Assembly: GCA_964396245.1 (NCBI GenBank)
Contig: CAYNEO010000006.1
Coordinates: 57,689-121,688, forward strand
Reading direction: 5' to 3'
Source: CAYNEO01 sp964396245
GTDB taxonomy: Bacteria; Zixibacteria; MSB-5A5; GN15; FEB-12
Length of the DNA stretch: 64,000 nt
The position numbers were made by a program, and so were the translations under genes. Below, in pieces: positions 42,217 through 51,513 of the stretch (the first letter of the stretch is position 1; each line of letters begins with the position of its first letter). The notes under the pieces were generated by a model. That model worked only from the letters and a program-made list of their open reading frames with translations, made no database searches and was not told the origin of the DNA.

Positions 42217-42222
42217 CATGTT

Positions 42223-43044
42223 ATGTCAGTCATGAAAAAGAAAAAGAAACACACTATACAGACATTCCATGACCGCAAATCGGCCGGCGAGAAAATCGCG
42301 GTACTCACGGCATATGACGCCTTTACCGCCGGTCTGCTGGATCAAGCGGGAGTTGATTCCCTCCTCGTCGGCGACTCCGTCGGTAACGTGCTGCACGGGT
42401 TTCCGTCAACGGTTCAGGTGACCATGGAGATCATGCTGGCGCACGTTGCGGCGGTCTCGCGCGGGACCGAAACAGCCCTCCTGGTGGCCGATATGCCGTT
42501 TATGTCTTTTCAGCCGTCGATGGAAACGGCGGTTCGTAACGCCGGGCGGTTCGTTCAGGAGGCGGGCGCGGAGGCGGTCAAGATCGAAGGCGGTATCGAG
42601 ATGGCGCCAACGATCAAGCGGGTCGTGGAATGCGGAATACCGGTGATGGGGCATATCGGCATGACGCCGCAGTCGATCAATGTCTTCGGCGGTCCCAAGG
42701 TCCAGGGGCGCGAAGACAGTTCTCGCAACTATCTCATGGAATCGGCGCAGGCCCTGGAAGAAGCAGGGTGCTTTTCGATGGTCCTGGAGTTGATGGAAAC
42801 AGAAATCGCCAGGGAAATCACGGCGGGTCTGAAGCGGGCAGCGACAATCGGTATCGGCGCCGGACCATTCTGCGACGGTCAGGTGCTGGTGATAAACGAT
42901 ATTCTGGGACTCAGAGAGCCGGGCTTCAAACCAAAATTCCTGAGGCAGTATGCTGATCTTCCGCCGATCATCACCGAAGCCGTGAAGTCATTCATCAAGG
43001 ATGTCAAAGAAGGCAAGTACCCGAATAAGGACGAGTCATACTGA
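42223..43044 (+). CDS. panB: Ketopantoate hydroxymethyltransferase PanB
   Basis: Protein of 273 residues that makes ketopantoate from 2-ketoisovalerate and methylene-tetrahydrofolate in pantothenate synthesis. Family motifs: VLTAYDAFTAGLLDQAGVDS, LLVGDSVGNVLHGF (metal-binding Asp), VADMPFMSF, EGGIEMAPTIKRVV, MGHIGMTPQS and GIGAGPFCDGQVLVINDILG. The N-terminus is unusually Lys-rich (MKKKKKH). It uses a folate cofactor, which links it to folB and folK in the same operon. Confidence 0.95.
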   Translation: MSVMKKKKKHTIQTFHDRKSAGEKIAVLTAYDAFTAGLLDQAGVDSLLVGDSVGNVLHGFPSTVQVTMEIMLAHVAAVSRGTETALLVADMPFMSFQPSMETAVRNAGRFVQEAGAEAVKIEGGIEMAPTIKRVVECGIPVMGHIGMTPQSINVFGGPKVQGREDSSRNYLMESAQALEEAGCFSMVLELMETEIAREITAGLKRAATIGIGAGPFCDGQVLVINDILGLREPGFKPKFLRQYADLPPIITEAVKSFIKDVKEGKYPNKDESY

Positions 43045-43091
43045 CCATTCTCCCCGACATCTCCCCCATCGAGCGAAAACCTGCACGAAGA

Positions 43092-44792
43092 CTATGAGAA
43101 GATGCCTGCCAGCAGCAGGACAACGAATATGACGATGATCAAGCCGGCGCCGGCAGCGGCAAAGATCCACGGCGGGATGGCCGGTTTTTCTTTTTTCGGT
43201 GGGTCGGCCGGGACTATGCGGCGATCTTTGGCCTCTTCGCGGCGGCGATTGTAATCTTCCCAGTCGAGCAGAAACTCCTCGCACGTACCGTACCTCTGGG
43301 CAACACGGACGGCAAGCAGCTTGCCAAGCATTTTCATGATATCTTCGGGCAGGCTAATCTTGACATCTTCCAGCAGCAGTCGGCCTCCGGTATCGTACTC
43401 GGGATTGCGACCGGTGATCAGCTGGTGGAGAACTACACCCATGGCGTAAATGTCTCCCTGCCGGGACTGTTTGCGCTCGGGCGGGCTGTACCAGTTCTTC
43501 TTGTTGCTGTCGTCGTAGTGAATGGGCAGGCCGAAATCGGTCAGCTTAGCCGTTTCCCGGGAGTCGAACAGTACGTTTGAGGGTCGCAGATTGCCGTGAA
43601 CGATGTTCTTTTTATGGGCGAAATCGAGACCGGCGGCGACCTGCAGGATGATGTTCATCGCCGGTTCCCACTCGTACTTGCGCACCATTCTCTCGGAGAG
43701 CGAGCCACCCTGGGCATACTCGGTGATGATTACCGTGGAGCGGCGGTCACCGCCGGAGCCGAGGATGTTGATAACGTTTTCGTGCTTGAGCGACGCCAGA
43801 AGCTTTGCTTCTTTGCGACCTGCTTCGCCGCGAGTATGCCGCTTGATAACATAGAGCTTCTTGTTGATCCGGTTCTCGACGAGAATCGTGGAGCCGAATC
43901 GGGTTTCCTTGATGGTATCCAGATAGCGGCATTTCCCGACAAACGACTCCGTTTCGGCTGATGAATAGGCGCTGGCAGGCTGACCGGTATCGTTGGCTCT
44001 CATGACGTCCAGAAGGGCGTCTTTCAGTTCGACCGCAGTCTGGAAGCGGTCTTTCGGCTCCTGGGCGAGGCATTTCAGGATGATCTGGTCGTAGGAATCT
44101 CCCAGCTCCGGATTCAACTCCGAGGGCAATTTAAAACGACCGTCGGGGCGTCTGCCGGTCAGAATCTCATAGAGGACGATGCCCATGGCGAAGACGTCGG
44201 TGGTCTGGTCGACGTTGGTGGAACTGACCTTCTGTTCGGGCGACATGTAGGCCATAGTGCCCATCACGGCTTCGCCGGAGGTCATCTCACCGTCGGGAGG
44301 ACCGATGATCTGGGCGATGCCGAAATCGGCCACCCGGGGATTCCCCTGACGGTCAATGAGAATGTTGGCCGGCTTGATGTCGCGGTGAATGACGCCGTTT
44401 TTGTGGGCGTAATCGAGCGCCTTACACACCTGGACCATCATATCGAGCTTGGTACGCAGGTCGATCTTGTCGGAGTTGATCACTTCCCTGAGGGAGGTGC
44501 CATCGACATATTCCATCACGAAATAACAGCGGTTACCGGCCTTACCGCGGTCGATGACATGGACGATATTGGGGTGGTTCAGGCGGGCGATTACCAGCGA
44601 TTCGCGTTCGAACCGACGGACGATATCGGGATCGTTGGTCAGCTCGGAAGAGAGGATTTTGATAGCGACATCACGATTCAGTGATTCCTGGCGGCCCTTG
44701 AAAATCTCCGCTATGCCTCCCTGGCCGATCTTGCCGGTGATGACATAGTCTCCAATCTTGACAACTTTTTTCTCTTGAACAGCTTGTGTCAT
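43092..44792 (-). CDS. Tandem protein kinase and pseudokinase with C-terminal membrane anchor
   Basis: Protein of 566 residues. The first kinase domain (15-265) is intact: IGQGGIAEIFKG, Lys45, HRDIKPAN with Asp138, DFG 156-158, GTMAYMSPEQ. The second (about 285-525) keeps Lys317 (LYVIKRH) and DFG 419-421 but has HGNLRPSN at 399-406, so the catalytic Asp is Asn401 and the HRD Arg is Gly. It is therefore probably a pseudokinase that regulates or scaffolds the first. A single membrane helix ends the chain (IFAAAGAGLIIVIFVVLLLA); nothing substantial lies beyond. It does not share an operon with panB, which converges on it. Role unknown; signalling inferred. Confidence 0.88.
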   Translation of the reverse strand: MTQAVQEKKVVKIGDYVITGKIGQGGIAEIFKGRQESLNRDVAIKILSSELTNDPDIVRRFERESLVIARLNHPNIVHVIDRGKAGNRCYFVMEYVDGTSLREVINSDKIDLRTKLDMMVQVCKALDYAHKNGVIHRDIKPANILIDRQGNPRVADFGIAQIIGPPDGEMTSGEAVMGTMAYMSPEQKVSSTNVDQTTDVFAMGIVLYEILTGRRPDGRFKLPSELNPELGDSYDQIILKCLAQEPKDRFQTAVELKDALLDVMRANDTGQPASAYSSAETESFVGKCRYLDTIKETRFGSTILVENRINKKLYVIKRHTRGEAGRKEAKLLASLKHENVINILGSGGDRRSTVIITEYAQGGSLSERMVRKYEWEPAMNIILQVAAGLDFAHKKNIVHGNLRPSNVLFDSRETAKLTDFGLPIHYDDSNKKNWYSPPERKQSRQGDIYAMGVVLHQLITGRNPEYDTGGRLLLEDVKISLPEDIMKMLGKLLAVRVAQRYGTCEEFLLDWEDYNRRREEAKDRRIVPADPPKKEKPAIPPWIFAAAGAGLIIVIFVVLLLAGIFS

Positions 44793-44810
44793 GCGAGCCG
44801 ATTTCCAATA

Positions 44811-44850
44811 AAAAACAGAGACAGCCGTTAAACCGCTATCTCTGTTATAA
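44811..44850 (-). terminator. Rho-independent terminator after the cohesin-like gene
   Basis: On the - strand, a 12-bp stem (AACAGAGATAGC / GCTGTCTCTGTT, one G-T pair) with loop GGTTTAACG is followed by a run of T. It begins about 22 bases after the stop at 44873. Confidence 0.9.
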
Positions 44851-44872
44851 TCGGCAGCTTTGGGAGAATCTT

Positions 44873-45733
44873 TTATTTGACGAAGACCATTTTCTTTGTC
44901 ACGGACCCGCCGTTGTATGCCAGGCGATAGAAATAGATACCGCTGGGATTGCTGGAAGCGTCGAAGGTCACCCGATGAACACCGGCCGGTGCCTGACCGT
45001 CAAAGAGGGTCGCCACCGACTGACCGAGAATGTTGAACACTTCGAGTCTGACCTTCGAGGCGCGCGGCACGGCGAATTCAATCTCCGTAGTCGGGTTGAA
45101 CGGGTTCGGGTAGTTCTGTGACAGCGCAAACTCGGTAGGCAGGAGGTCACTGTCAGTACCGTCGTTAACATCGGTAGGCACCAGAACTTCGACACCTCCG
45201 GGGACTACGTCCGGATAATAGACTGTGTCTCCCGTGTTGTCAGCCAGGTTGACCACGGTGCCGTCGTGAACCTCGGTTCCCGGGATCAGCGAGTCGATGA
45301 AGGCTGAGTCCAGGTCGATGAACTGCGCGGGGGCCTGGTCCGAAAGAGTGAAATACAGCGTCGCCACCAATCCGGACGGACCGCTGATCGTCGGCGGCGG
45401 ATCAGACGAGGGTACGGGAAGGTACATCACGTTCACCCGCTTCTCAGCCTGAAAATCAAAAGAACCGCCGGAGAGTCCGTCGATGACCAGCGAGCCGTCG
45501 AACGTGACAGAGTCCAGCGTCAGGTACGGGCTGTCGTAGCGTACCGGTACCTGCAACCCTGAGAAAGCCGCGTTATTGTTGTGCAGGCGTATAGGTACGC
45601 TGAAGGGATGACCGGCGTGTGCCTGAACGCTGTCGATTGAGATATACCCCGAGTACTCGGCCGCGAAAGCCGGTATCGTGGCTGCGAAAATCAGCAGGAC
45701 CGCTGCAAGCAGTATTGTTAACTTTGATCTCAT
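44873..45733 (-). CDS. Secreted cohesin-like protein with type IX-type sorting domain
   Basis: Protein of 286 residues from the ATG at 45733 (GAGAGG lies 9 bases before it; an ATG at 45742 is too close to that site). Signal peptide TILLAAVLLIFAATIPAFA. Residues about 27-160 are cohesin-like (VQAHAGHPFSVPIRLHNNNA, then LVATLYFTLSDQAPAQFIDL). The last 85 residues form the sorting tail (FALSQNYPNPFNPTTEIEFA, then VFNILGQSVATLFDG, then a GIYFYRL motif). It is the second such protein in the window. Cohesin-like domains bind dockerins in cellulosomes; no dockerin is visible here. Confidence 0.85.
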   Translation of the reverse strand: MRSKLTILLAAVLLIFAATIPAFAAEYSGYISIDSVQAHAGHPFSVPIRLHNNNAAFSGLQVPVRYDSPYLTLDSVTFDGSLVIDGLSGGSFDFQAEKRVNVMYLPVPSSDPPPTISGPSGLVATLYFTLSDQAPAQFIDLDSAFIDSLIPGTEVHDGTVVNLADNTGDTVYYPDVVPGGVEVLVPTDVNDGTDSDLLPTEFALSQNYPNPFNPTTEIEFAVPRASKVRLEVFNILGQSVATLFDGQAPAGVHRVTFDASSNPSGIYFYRLAYNGGSVTKKMVFVK

Positions 45734-46115
45734 TATAAGCATCCTCTCAGGGTAACGGGAGTACCCGTCTGGTTATCAATTTACATCGTAATGCCAGTCT
45801 TTCCAAGGTCTCTCTTGCAAAGGATATGCCGCAAATACGAGACAAGCGGTAAACAGCCCGGCCGACGCGACAAATGGCTGTTGTTGCCCACAACTTGTTG
45901 TTAATAAATTAGTTAGCTTGACGTTCGAGGCTTGAACAGTATTGTCGTCATCGGTTTTCTACCGATGTGAACTGCACATTTATGTACGCATCGAGTTGCC
46001 TATCGGGGCAAGTGGATGCAGACAGGGAGGGTATTTGCGCCGACTCCTGTCTCCCGGGGCAAAAAGAAAGCAGGCCAATCGGCCTGCTTTCAATGACTTA
46101 AGTTAAAACCCGAAA
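45734..46115. other. Gap with a terminator and probable promoter, no gene
   Basis: No convincing protein in either direction. The segment 45890-45930 is AT-rich (TTGTTAATAAATTAGTTAG) and may hold the promoter of the cohesin-like gene. The far end holds the terminator of the degenerate HtrA gene. Confidence 0.5.
46061..46091 (-). terminator. Rho-independent terminator of the HtrA gene pair
   Basis: On the - strand, GCAGGCC / GGCCTGC arms with a GATT loop (flanked by further A-T pairs) are followed by TTTCTTTTT. It lies about 25 bases after the stop at 46116. Confidence 0.88.
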
Positions 46116-47570
46116 TTACCAGTCGGTCTTCACGTTGACAAAGAGGGTCTTATTGTCACGCCAGACAAAGAAAATCACCTCGGCGGGCTTCTCCTGCTCG
46201 ATTTGCTCTACGGCGGTTTTTACGTCATCAACCGATGTAATGTCAGTGCTTCCAATTCTCTGAATGACATCGCCGATCTGTAATCCGCCGACAGCCGCGA
46301 GGCCGCCCTGTTTGAGCTCCGAGACGATAGCCCCGGACAGTTCATCTTCATCGAGATTGAAGAACAGGTAATCGGCAAAGACAAGGTCGCGGACCTTGAA
46401 CTCGAGCGACTTGCTCTCATACTCTGGGGCATCCGTCGCCGCCAGAGGGGCTTCCTCCAACAAAGTGGTTACCTTGAGAGTATCAATGCCGGTCTCCGCC
46501 GGCCGCAATATCGAGAATTCCACCGAGGTCCCGGGACCCATCTCGGAGATTGCCCGCTGGAAAACAGGAAGCTTTTCGTCCTTGTTGACCTCGACCTGCT
46601 GACCGTTTACTTCGTAGATGACATCCCCGACCTTGAGTCCGGCTGTTTCAGCCGGCGAGCCTTTCACGATATTATTGACAATGATCCCGCCGGGGACATC
46701 GACACCGAGAAAGCCGGCAATATCGGGAGTCAGGGCCTGAAGGGTGATTCCCAGCCAGCCGCGGTCGGTTTCGCCTTTCATCGGCGGGTCAGCGATCAGT
46801 TTTTCGAGTCGGTCGGCAGTTACGATACCCAGCATGGGAAATTCAAACCGGCCCATCGATTCCAGCATACCGCTGGCATCGGTGTTGGCGACTGACGGGT
46901 TCATCAGTTCTCCAAGAACGCCGACCGGCTGCATGTTTTCGTTGAAGACGACCGAGGTCATCTGGAGCTCGCTGAATCCCACAGTCAGCGGGAATGCTTC
47001 CGGAGCTTCGACAATCGTTGAGAGCATCCCTATGTCGGCGGCCAACGGTGGTTCGACATATTCCGGCAGGAGCATGTACAGCGCAACCCACTGTCCGACC
47101 TCAAATTTCTGATTGCCGACAAACTGAACCGGCTGGAATTTCGTATCGCCGGCATCGGTAATTTTGAGCGCGCCGATCCGCGTGAATCGGTCAACACCGA
47201 GGTACTCACCGGAGAACTTGCGGCCATCGAGCATCGTGACCTCGATATTGGTCGGCGTTGCCTTGAAACTCACGCCGGACAGTGACGCAAAGGGGTGTTC
47301 GAAATCGAGCCCGGAACCGTCGAATATGACGAGGCCGTCTTCCGTGACTATCGTACCTAACAGCCGCTGTTCCTGTTCGTTAGTCTGCATGCCGAAGGAC
47401 AGCTCGACTTTCATATCGAGGATGACAGTGTAGTCCTGAATCGCCTTTTCGAGTTTTCGGAAGTCGAAACTTTGCGCCTGTACGGATGCCGATGACGACG
47501 CGGCCGATCCGAGCATTACCAGTATCAGCGCGAGTGCGCCCGTACGCCAGCGTCTTCGAATGTTATTCAT
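46116..47570 (-). CDS. HtrA-like protein with lost catalytic triad and two PDZ domains
   Basis: Protein of 484 residues from the ATG at 47570 (AAGGAG 9 bases upstream); signal peptide LALILVMLGSAASSSASVQA. The first 230 residues follow the HtrA fold, but triad sites are gone: where active relatives read TNNHVV it has VIFDGSGL, the T-D-I-A-V-L-K site reads TRIGALKI, and no G-N-S-G-G is present. Two PDZ domains remain (GWLGITLQALTPDIAGFLGV; GGLAAVGGLQIGDVIQRIGS). Its start overlaps the end of the active HtrA gene at 47563 by 8 bases. Probably a non-proteolytic partner or adaptor of that protease. Confidence 0.8.
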   Translation of the reverse strand: MNNIRRRWRTGALALILVMLGSAASSSASVQAQSFDFRKLEKAIQDYTVILDMKVELSFGMQTNEQEQRLLGTIVTEDGLVIFDGSGLDFEHPFASLSGVSFKATPTNIEVTMLDGRKFSGEYLGVDRFTRIGALKITDAGDTKFQPVQFVGNQKFEVGQWVALYMLLPEYVEPPLAADIGMLSTIVEAPEAFPLTVGFSELQMTSVVFNENMQPVGVLGELMNPSVANTDASGMLESMGRFEFPMLGIVTADRLEKLIADPPMKGETDRGWLGITLQALTPDIAGFLGVDVPGGIIVNNIVKGSPAETAGLKVGDVIYEVNGQQVEVNKDEKLPVFQRAISEMGPGTSVEFSILRPAETGIDTLKVTTLLEEAPLAATDAPEYESKSLEFKVRDLVFADYLFFNLDEDELSGAIVSELKQGGLAAVGGLQIGDVIQRIGSTDITSVDDVKTAVEQIEQEKPAEVIFFVWRDNKTLFVNVKTDW

Positions 47571-48936
47571 GGAGGATTTCTCCTTCGTTATTTTCCACAT
47601 TTATGACGACCAGGCGTGTTCCGCCGCCCCGTCGTACGCTAAGCAGCACTTTGTCGACCTCCGAGGCCGCGAGCTCATTGTAGCGGGTTATGAATTCGCC
47701 GAGATCGGCTATCGGTTCCTTGTTGATACTTACGACGACATCACCGCGACGCAGCCCGCCGACATCGGCGGGACCAACACGTTTGACGCCGACGACATAG
47801 ACGCCGAGCGTATCGCGGAGTTGACTTTCAACCTGCATCTGGCGCGTGATGCGCTTGGCGGTGAAACCCCACTCGGCCGCCTCGAAATCTTCACCCTGAA
47901 GATCGCCGAGAGATTTGGTGGTTACTTTGAATGTGTAATACTCGTCGTTTCGAAGCACCTTGAATTCGATATCGGAACCCGGCGGATGGTTGGCGATCTT
48001 CTTGTAGAAGGCCGGTAATTCTTCAACGAACCGGGCCGATACCGGCTCACCATCGATTTCCACGATGACATCGCCCGCCTTGAGGAAACTCTCTTCGGCC
48101 GGCGAGCCGGGATCGATCGATGATATCAGCACGCCGTTGCCGCCATCAGCTCCGAAATAACTCTCCATCTCCTGCAGGGCCTGCGCGTGAACGCCGATCC
48201 AGCTTCGGCTGACTTTGCCGTTGGCGAGAATGGCCTGCGTAACTTCCTTGACGATATTTATCGGGATGGCAAAGCCAATGTTATTGGCAAAGAACGTGGC
48301 CCTGGAGTTTATGCCGATAACTCGTCCGGACATATCGACGAGCGGCCCTCCCGAATTGCCGGGATTAATGGCGGCATCGGTCTGGATCCAGAGATTGTAC
48401 CGGCCGGTCTGTTCACCGGTGGGAAGGCGTACGTCGCTCGAAAAGTACCGGTCCTTCGTAGATATTACACCAAAAGAGACGGTACGGGAGAGCGACAGCG
48501 GCGAGCCCATGGCCATGACATACTGGCCGACCCGGATCGAATCGGAGTTGCCGAACTCGGCAGCCGTAATCTTGCCCTCGTAATCATCGAGATCAAGTTT
48601 GAGCACGGCAATATCTGTGGGCGGGTCTCCGCCGACGTATTCCGCCGTTACCTGTTCTTTATCAAAAAGGGTGACTATGATGCGCTCGGCCTTGCCGGCG
48701 ACGTGGTAGTTGGTAACGACATATCCGTCGGGGTGAAAGATCACCCCTGAGCCGATAACTTCCTGTTTCTTGAGTTCGCCGGTGAAATAATCCTTGATAA
48801 CCGGCTGAATATGAACGACGGCCGGAAGCACTTTTTCACGAGCCTGGTAGATTTGTTCCTGTTGTTCAGTAATCTTCGGTTGAGCATTGAGACTGACTGT
48901 GCACAGGATCAGGACAGACAGCAAAATTCGCAGCAT
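47563..48936 (-). CDS. HtrA-type serine protease with PDZ domains
   Basis: Protein of 457 residues with signal peptide (ILLSVLILCTVSLNA). Triad intact: His78 (TNYHVAG), Asp108 (TDIAVLK), Ser195 (PGNSGGP). Two PDZ domains follow (SWIGVHAQALQEMESYFGAD and LGVYVVGVKRVGPADVGGLR). Ribosome site GGAG lies 5 bases upstream. It heads a two-gene operon with the degenerate HtrA at 46116. Likely envelope protein quality control or regulated proteolysis. Confidence 0.92.
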   Translation of the reverse strand: MLRILLSVLILCTVSLNAQPKITEQQEQIYQAREKVLPAVVHIQPVIKDYFTGELKKQEVIGSGVIFHPDGYVVTNYHVAGKAERIIVTLFDKEQVTAEYVGGDPPTDIAVLKLDLDDYEGKITAAEFGNSDSIRVGQYVMAMGSPLSLSRTVSFGVISTKDRYFSSDVRLPTGEQTGRYNLWIQTDAAINPGNSGGPLVDMSGRVIGINSRATFFANNIGFAIPINIVKEVTQAILANGKVSRSWIGVHAQALQEMESYFGADGGNGVLISSIDPGSPAEESFLKAGDVIVEIDGEPVSARFVEELPAFYKKIANHPPGSDIEFKVLRNDEYYTFKVTTKSLGDLQGEDFEAAEWGFTAKRITRQMQVESQLRDTLGVYVVGVKRVGPADVGGLRRGDVVVSINKEPIADLGEFITRYNELAASEVDKVLLSVRRGGGTRLVVINVENNEGEILHE

Positions 48937-49109
48937 TTGGGCTCCATGTTTCAGATTCTCCCGGTTTATAACATCGCAGACCGGGATTGGTTCACCGCCA
49001 CCCGGGGCGGCGGACCGCAGTCATCAGTATATATGCCCATAAACGAGTCGGGCAAGTTGTTTTCTATTCCTTTGTATGCAGACGGCGACAGGCCGGTTGC
49101 CGTGGACAT

Positions 49110-49137
49110 AAAAAAAGCCGCTCCGATGAGCGGCTTT
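49110..49137 (-). terminator. Rho-independent terminator of the ECF sigma operon
   Basis: On the - strand, AAAGCCGCTC / GAGCGGCTTT arms with an ATCG loop are followed by a T-run. It lies about 25 bases after the stop at 49162. Confidence 0.92.
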
Positions 49138-49161
49138 GGACTATTGGACAATCGCAGTTCA

Positions 49162-50019
49162 CTATTTGCCGTAGATATCCACCGAGCCGAGACCGATGTC
49201 CAGAATGAGAAGCATTTTGTTTTCGGCATCGTCGTAACCGGGAGATTCATAGATCCCGTCGCGGATTTCATCGAGGTCAAGATCATGGAAGTCAACCGAG
49301 GACAGGAAGCCTTCATTATCGCTTTCTATCCGCACCGGCAGGTCTACGGGCAGCATGACATCGGCCGAGCCGAGCCCGATGTCCAGTTTTACTTCGGACT
49401 TGCCCGTATAGCCGCCCATGAAATCGAGGTCGCTTGAGGTCGCGCCGCCTGAAAATTTCAGGTAGTCGAAATTGGCGTTGCCGAGATTGGTGAATTCGAC
49501 CGATGAGGCTCCGACATCGATTCGGGCGCTCTTCAGCCGTTCGGGATTCGGCTTCGAGAAGTCGATTTTGCCCGATGCCGCGCCGATCTGTAAATCCAGG
49601 TCGGTAACAGGCAGTCCGCCGAAATCGATGTCCGCCTCGGAGGCGCCGATCTCAAATGTCAGTTCTGCCGGATAACGCGTCGATAGAGTCAGTCGCCACG
49701 AGTTATCCGCCTTCTTGAAACTTGTCTTGTGTTTCGAATTGCTTTCGAGATAGAGATGACCGACATCTCCGTGCTTCTCGTAGTTTACGGTATACTCGAC
49801 CCTTCGCGGATCGTACCTGACCTCCAGTATAGCCGCTTCTTCGATATCGGCGGTTACAATCTCCAGATCACCGGCGCCGAACTCGCAGTCGATCACCAGT
49901 GACTTGGCTCCCTGGGCGTCGACCTTCTCCGTCGCCTTCTCCAGATCAGCGGCTTTTGTGTATCCTGCACCCATACAGATAAGGATGAGCAACAATCCTG
50001 TCAGCACTTTACCTTTCAT
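49162..50019 (-). CDS. Exported DUF4097/LiaF-like beta-helical protein
   Basis: Protein of 285 residues with signal peptide (LTGLLLILICMGAGYTKA). The mature part is repeated short strands with D-F/I-G-x-S/G-x-G patterns (LDLQIGAASGKIDFSKPNPE, SARIDVGASSVEFTNLGN, VKLDIGLGSADVMLPVDLPV), typical of the DUF4097 adhesin / LiaF-C toastrack fold. It ends with ILDIGLGSVDIYGK. GGAGGTGG precedes the ATG. Last gene of the ECF sigma operon. In LiaF- and PspC-type systems such domains sense envelope stress. Confidence 0.75.
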   Translation of the reverse strand: MKGKVLTGLLLILICMGAGYTKAADLEKATEKVDAQGAKSLVIDCEFGAGDLEIVTADIEEAAILEVRYDPRRVEYTVNYEKHGDVGHLYLESNSKHKTSFKKADNSWRLTLSTRYPAELTFEIGASEADIDFGGLPVTDLDLQIGAASGKIDFSKPNPERLKSARIDVGASSVEFTNLGNANFDYLKFSGGATSSDLDFMGGYTGKSEVKLDIGLGSADVMLPVDLPVRIESDNEGFLSSVDFHDLDLDEIRDGIYESPGYDDAENKMLLILDIGLGSVDIYGK

Positions 50020-50093
50020 AGCACCACCTCCGAGTATTTCTCTTAGGATACGGATGATTAGAACGGGAGTTTCACCGAGACTGAGATATCTAC

Positions 50094-51476
50094 TTATTCA
50101 TTTCTCGATTCTGAATCTTCTTCCCCCTCGTTTTCTTCTGATTCAGGCGGTATTCGCCGAGGAGGAATGGGAAAGTCCTCGTGTCCGGACTCTTCGGATG
50201 GTCGTCGCAGGGGAGGCGGCATGGGCACAGCCGGCCCGGATTCATCGGGCGGCCTACGCGGCGGTGGTGGTGTCACGATCGGCGGTTCTTTCGGCATCGG
50301 CGGAGGAGCCGGTGAAGGCGCTTTCTCGCCGGCGCCACGGACGCGATCACTGAAACTCGTGTATTCGCGGAAACCGAACCGGCAGAGGACTGCCGCTCCG
50401 ACGCCGGCGCAGACGGGGTACGACGTTATCACGATCGCCAGCACCAGGAAGAAGATGCCAAACCCGTGGGACACCGAATCATTCGAGCCCAGCAGTATCG
50501 CCACCACGAACCAGAGGGCCATCAGTGAAAGCAGGCCGACGACAAAACTCACCATGACCCCTTTGCTACCGGCACCGAATTGCACCAGAATCCTTGCGCC
50601 GACCAATTGCGAGAAGACGATTATGCCGAGCGCGAATGCAATAACGTAGACGAGCGGCACGAACAGCACGACCAGCAGCCCGACAATCGTTATTGCAACG
50701 AGCGCCAGCACCATGGGCATGAGCAAAGTTCCCAGCAATCCGATGACGAACGACCGGGCGGGATACCGTGTAATGCAGGTGCTCATCCGGTCCATGTGTC
50801 GCGGAGACAGCGTGAGAGCGATGAATCCGGCCGAGAGAAAGAACAGTGTGAAACCAAAAACGACCCACAGGCCGCCGGCAGAGAACGAATACCCGATTAA
50901 CTCGTCGGGAATCTTGCCGACCGACGTCGTCTCCGTGATTTCGCCGAGGATGATACCGCCCGGCTTGACGACCACTTCGGGAGCAAGGATGTCACCATCG
51001 ACCTGTCCGGATTCGGTTACCAGGACACGGCCGTTGAAGGATGTGATGCTGCCTTTGACCCATCCGCGCACGGTGACCCGACCGAGGGCCGTGATATCGC
51101 CGTCGACATATTCATCGTATCCAACCAGGACATTTTGTTCCATTGGCTGGACGACTTTTCTTTCGGTGCAGCGTTCTTCGACCGGCGGTACCGGCAGGGA
51201 CGACTCGCGGCCACCCTCCCGGCCGGCGCCGGGTCCCTCGGTGGCCAGTTCGCCGCGAATAAATGCGCCCGCCTCGAAATCGTACACCCAGCGGTTCCCG
51301 AGGGTATCGTAGGCGACCACCCCCTCGTCGCTGAGTTCAATTTCGGTGAAGACAGTGTTGGGCGGGGCGAACTCGCCGGTACCGGTATCCTCTTGAGCGG
51401 TCGCAGGCGCGAAACAGACACCGCTCAGGACGATAAGCGCTAGAATGACACCGATATGGCGAGGAATCAAACGCAT
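50094..51476 (-). CDS. Polytopic membrane protein with bactofilin-like domain
   Basis: Protein of 460 residues from ATG 51476 (AGGA about 8 bases upstream); signal peptide VILALIVLSGVCFAPATA. Residues about 120-190 are bactofilin-like right-handed helix repeats (VDGDITALGRVTVRGWVKGS, GQVDGDILAPEVVVKPGG). Then come about six membrane helices (LWVVFGFTLFFLSAGFIALT, then LLMPMVLALVAITIVGLLVV). The C-terminal 90 residues are Pro-rich and acidic, probably cytoplasmic. This polymer-forming plus membrane layout is seen in envelope-stress operons of several phyla. It lies between two DUF4097-like genes. Confidence 0.78.
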   Translation of the reverse strand: MRLIPRHIGVILALIVLSGVCFAPATAQEDTGTGEFAPPNTVFTEIELSDEGVVAYDTLGNRWVYDFEAGAFIRGELATEGPGAGREGGRESSLPVPPVEERCTERKVVQPMEQNVLVGYDEYVDGDITALGRVTVRGWVKGSITSFNGRVLVTESGQVDGDILAPEVVVKPGGIILGEITETTSVGKIPDELIGYSFSAGGLWVVFGFTLFFLSAGFIALTLSPRHMDRMSTCITRYPARSFVIGLLGTLLMPMVLALVAITIVGLLVVLFVPLVYVIAFALGIIVFSQLVGARILVQFGAGSKGVMVSFVVGLLSLMALWFVVAILLGSNDSVSHGFGIFFLVLAIVITSYPVCAGVGAAVLCRFGFREYTSFSDRVRGAGEKAPSPAPPPMPKEPPIVTPPPPRRPPDESGPAVPMPPPLRRPSEESGHEDFPIPPRRIPPESEENEGEEDSESRNE

Positions 51477-51513
51477 AACACATCCTATGTAACCGCGCGG
51501 GCGGCCGAGAATC

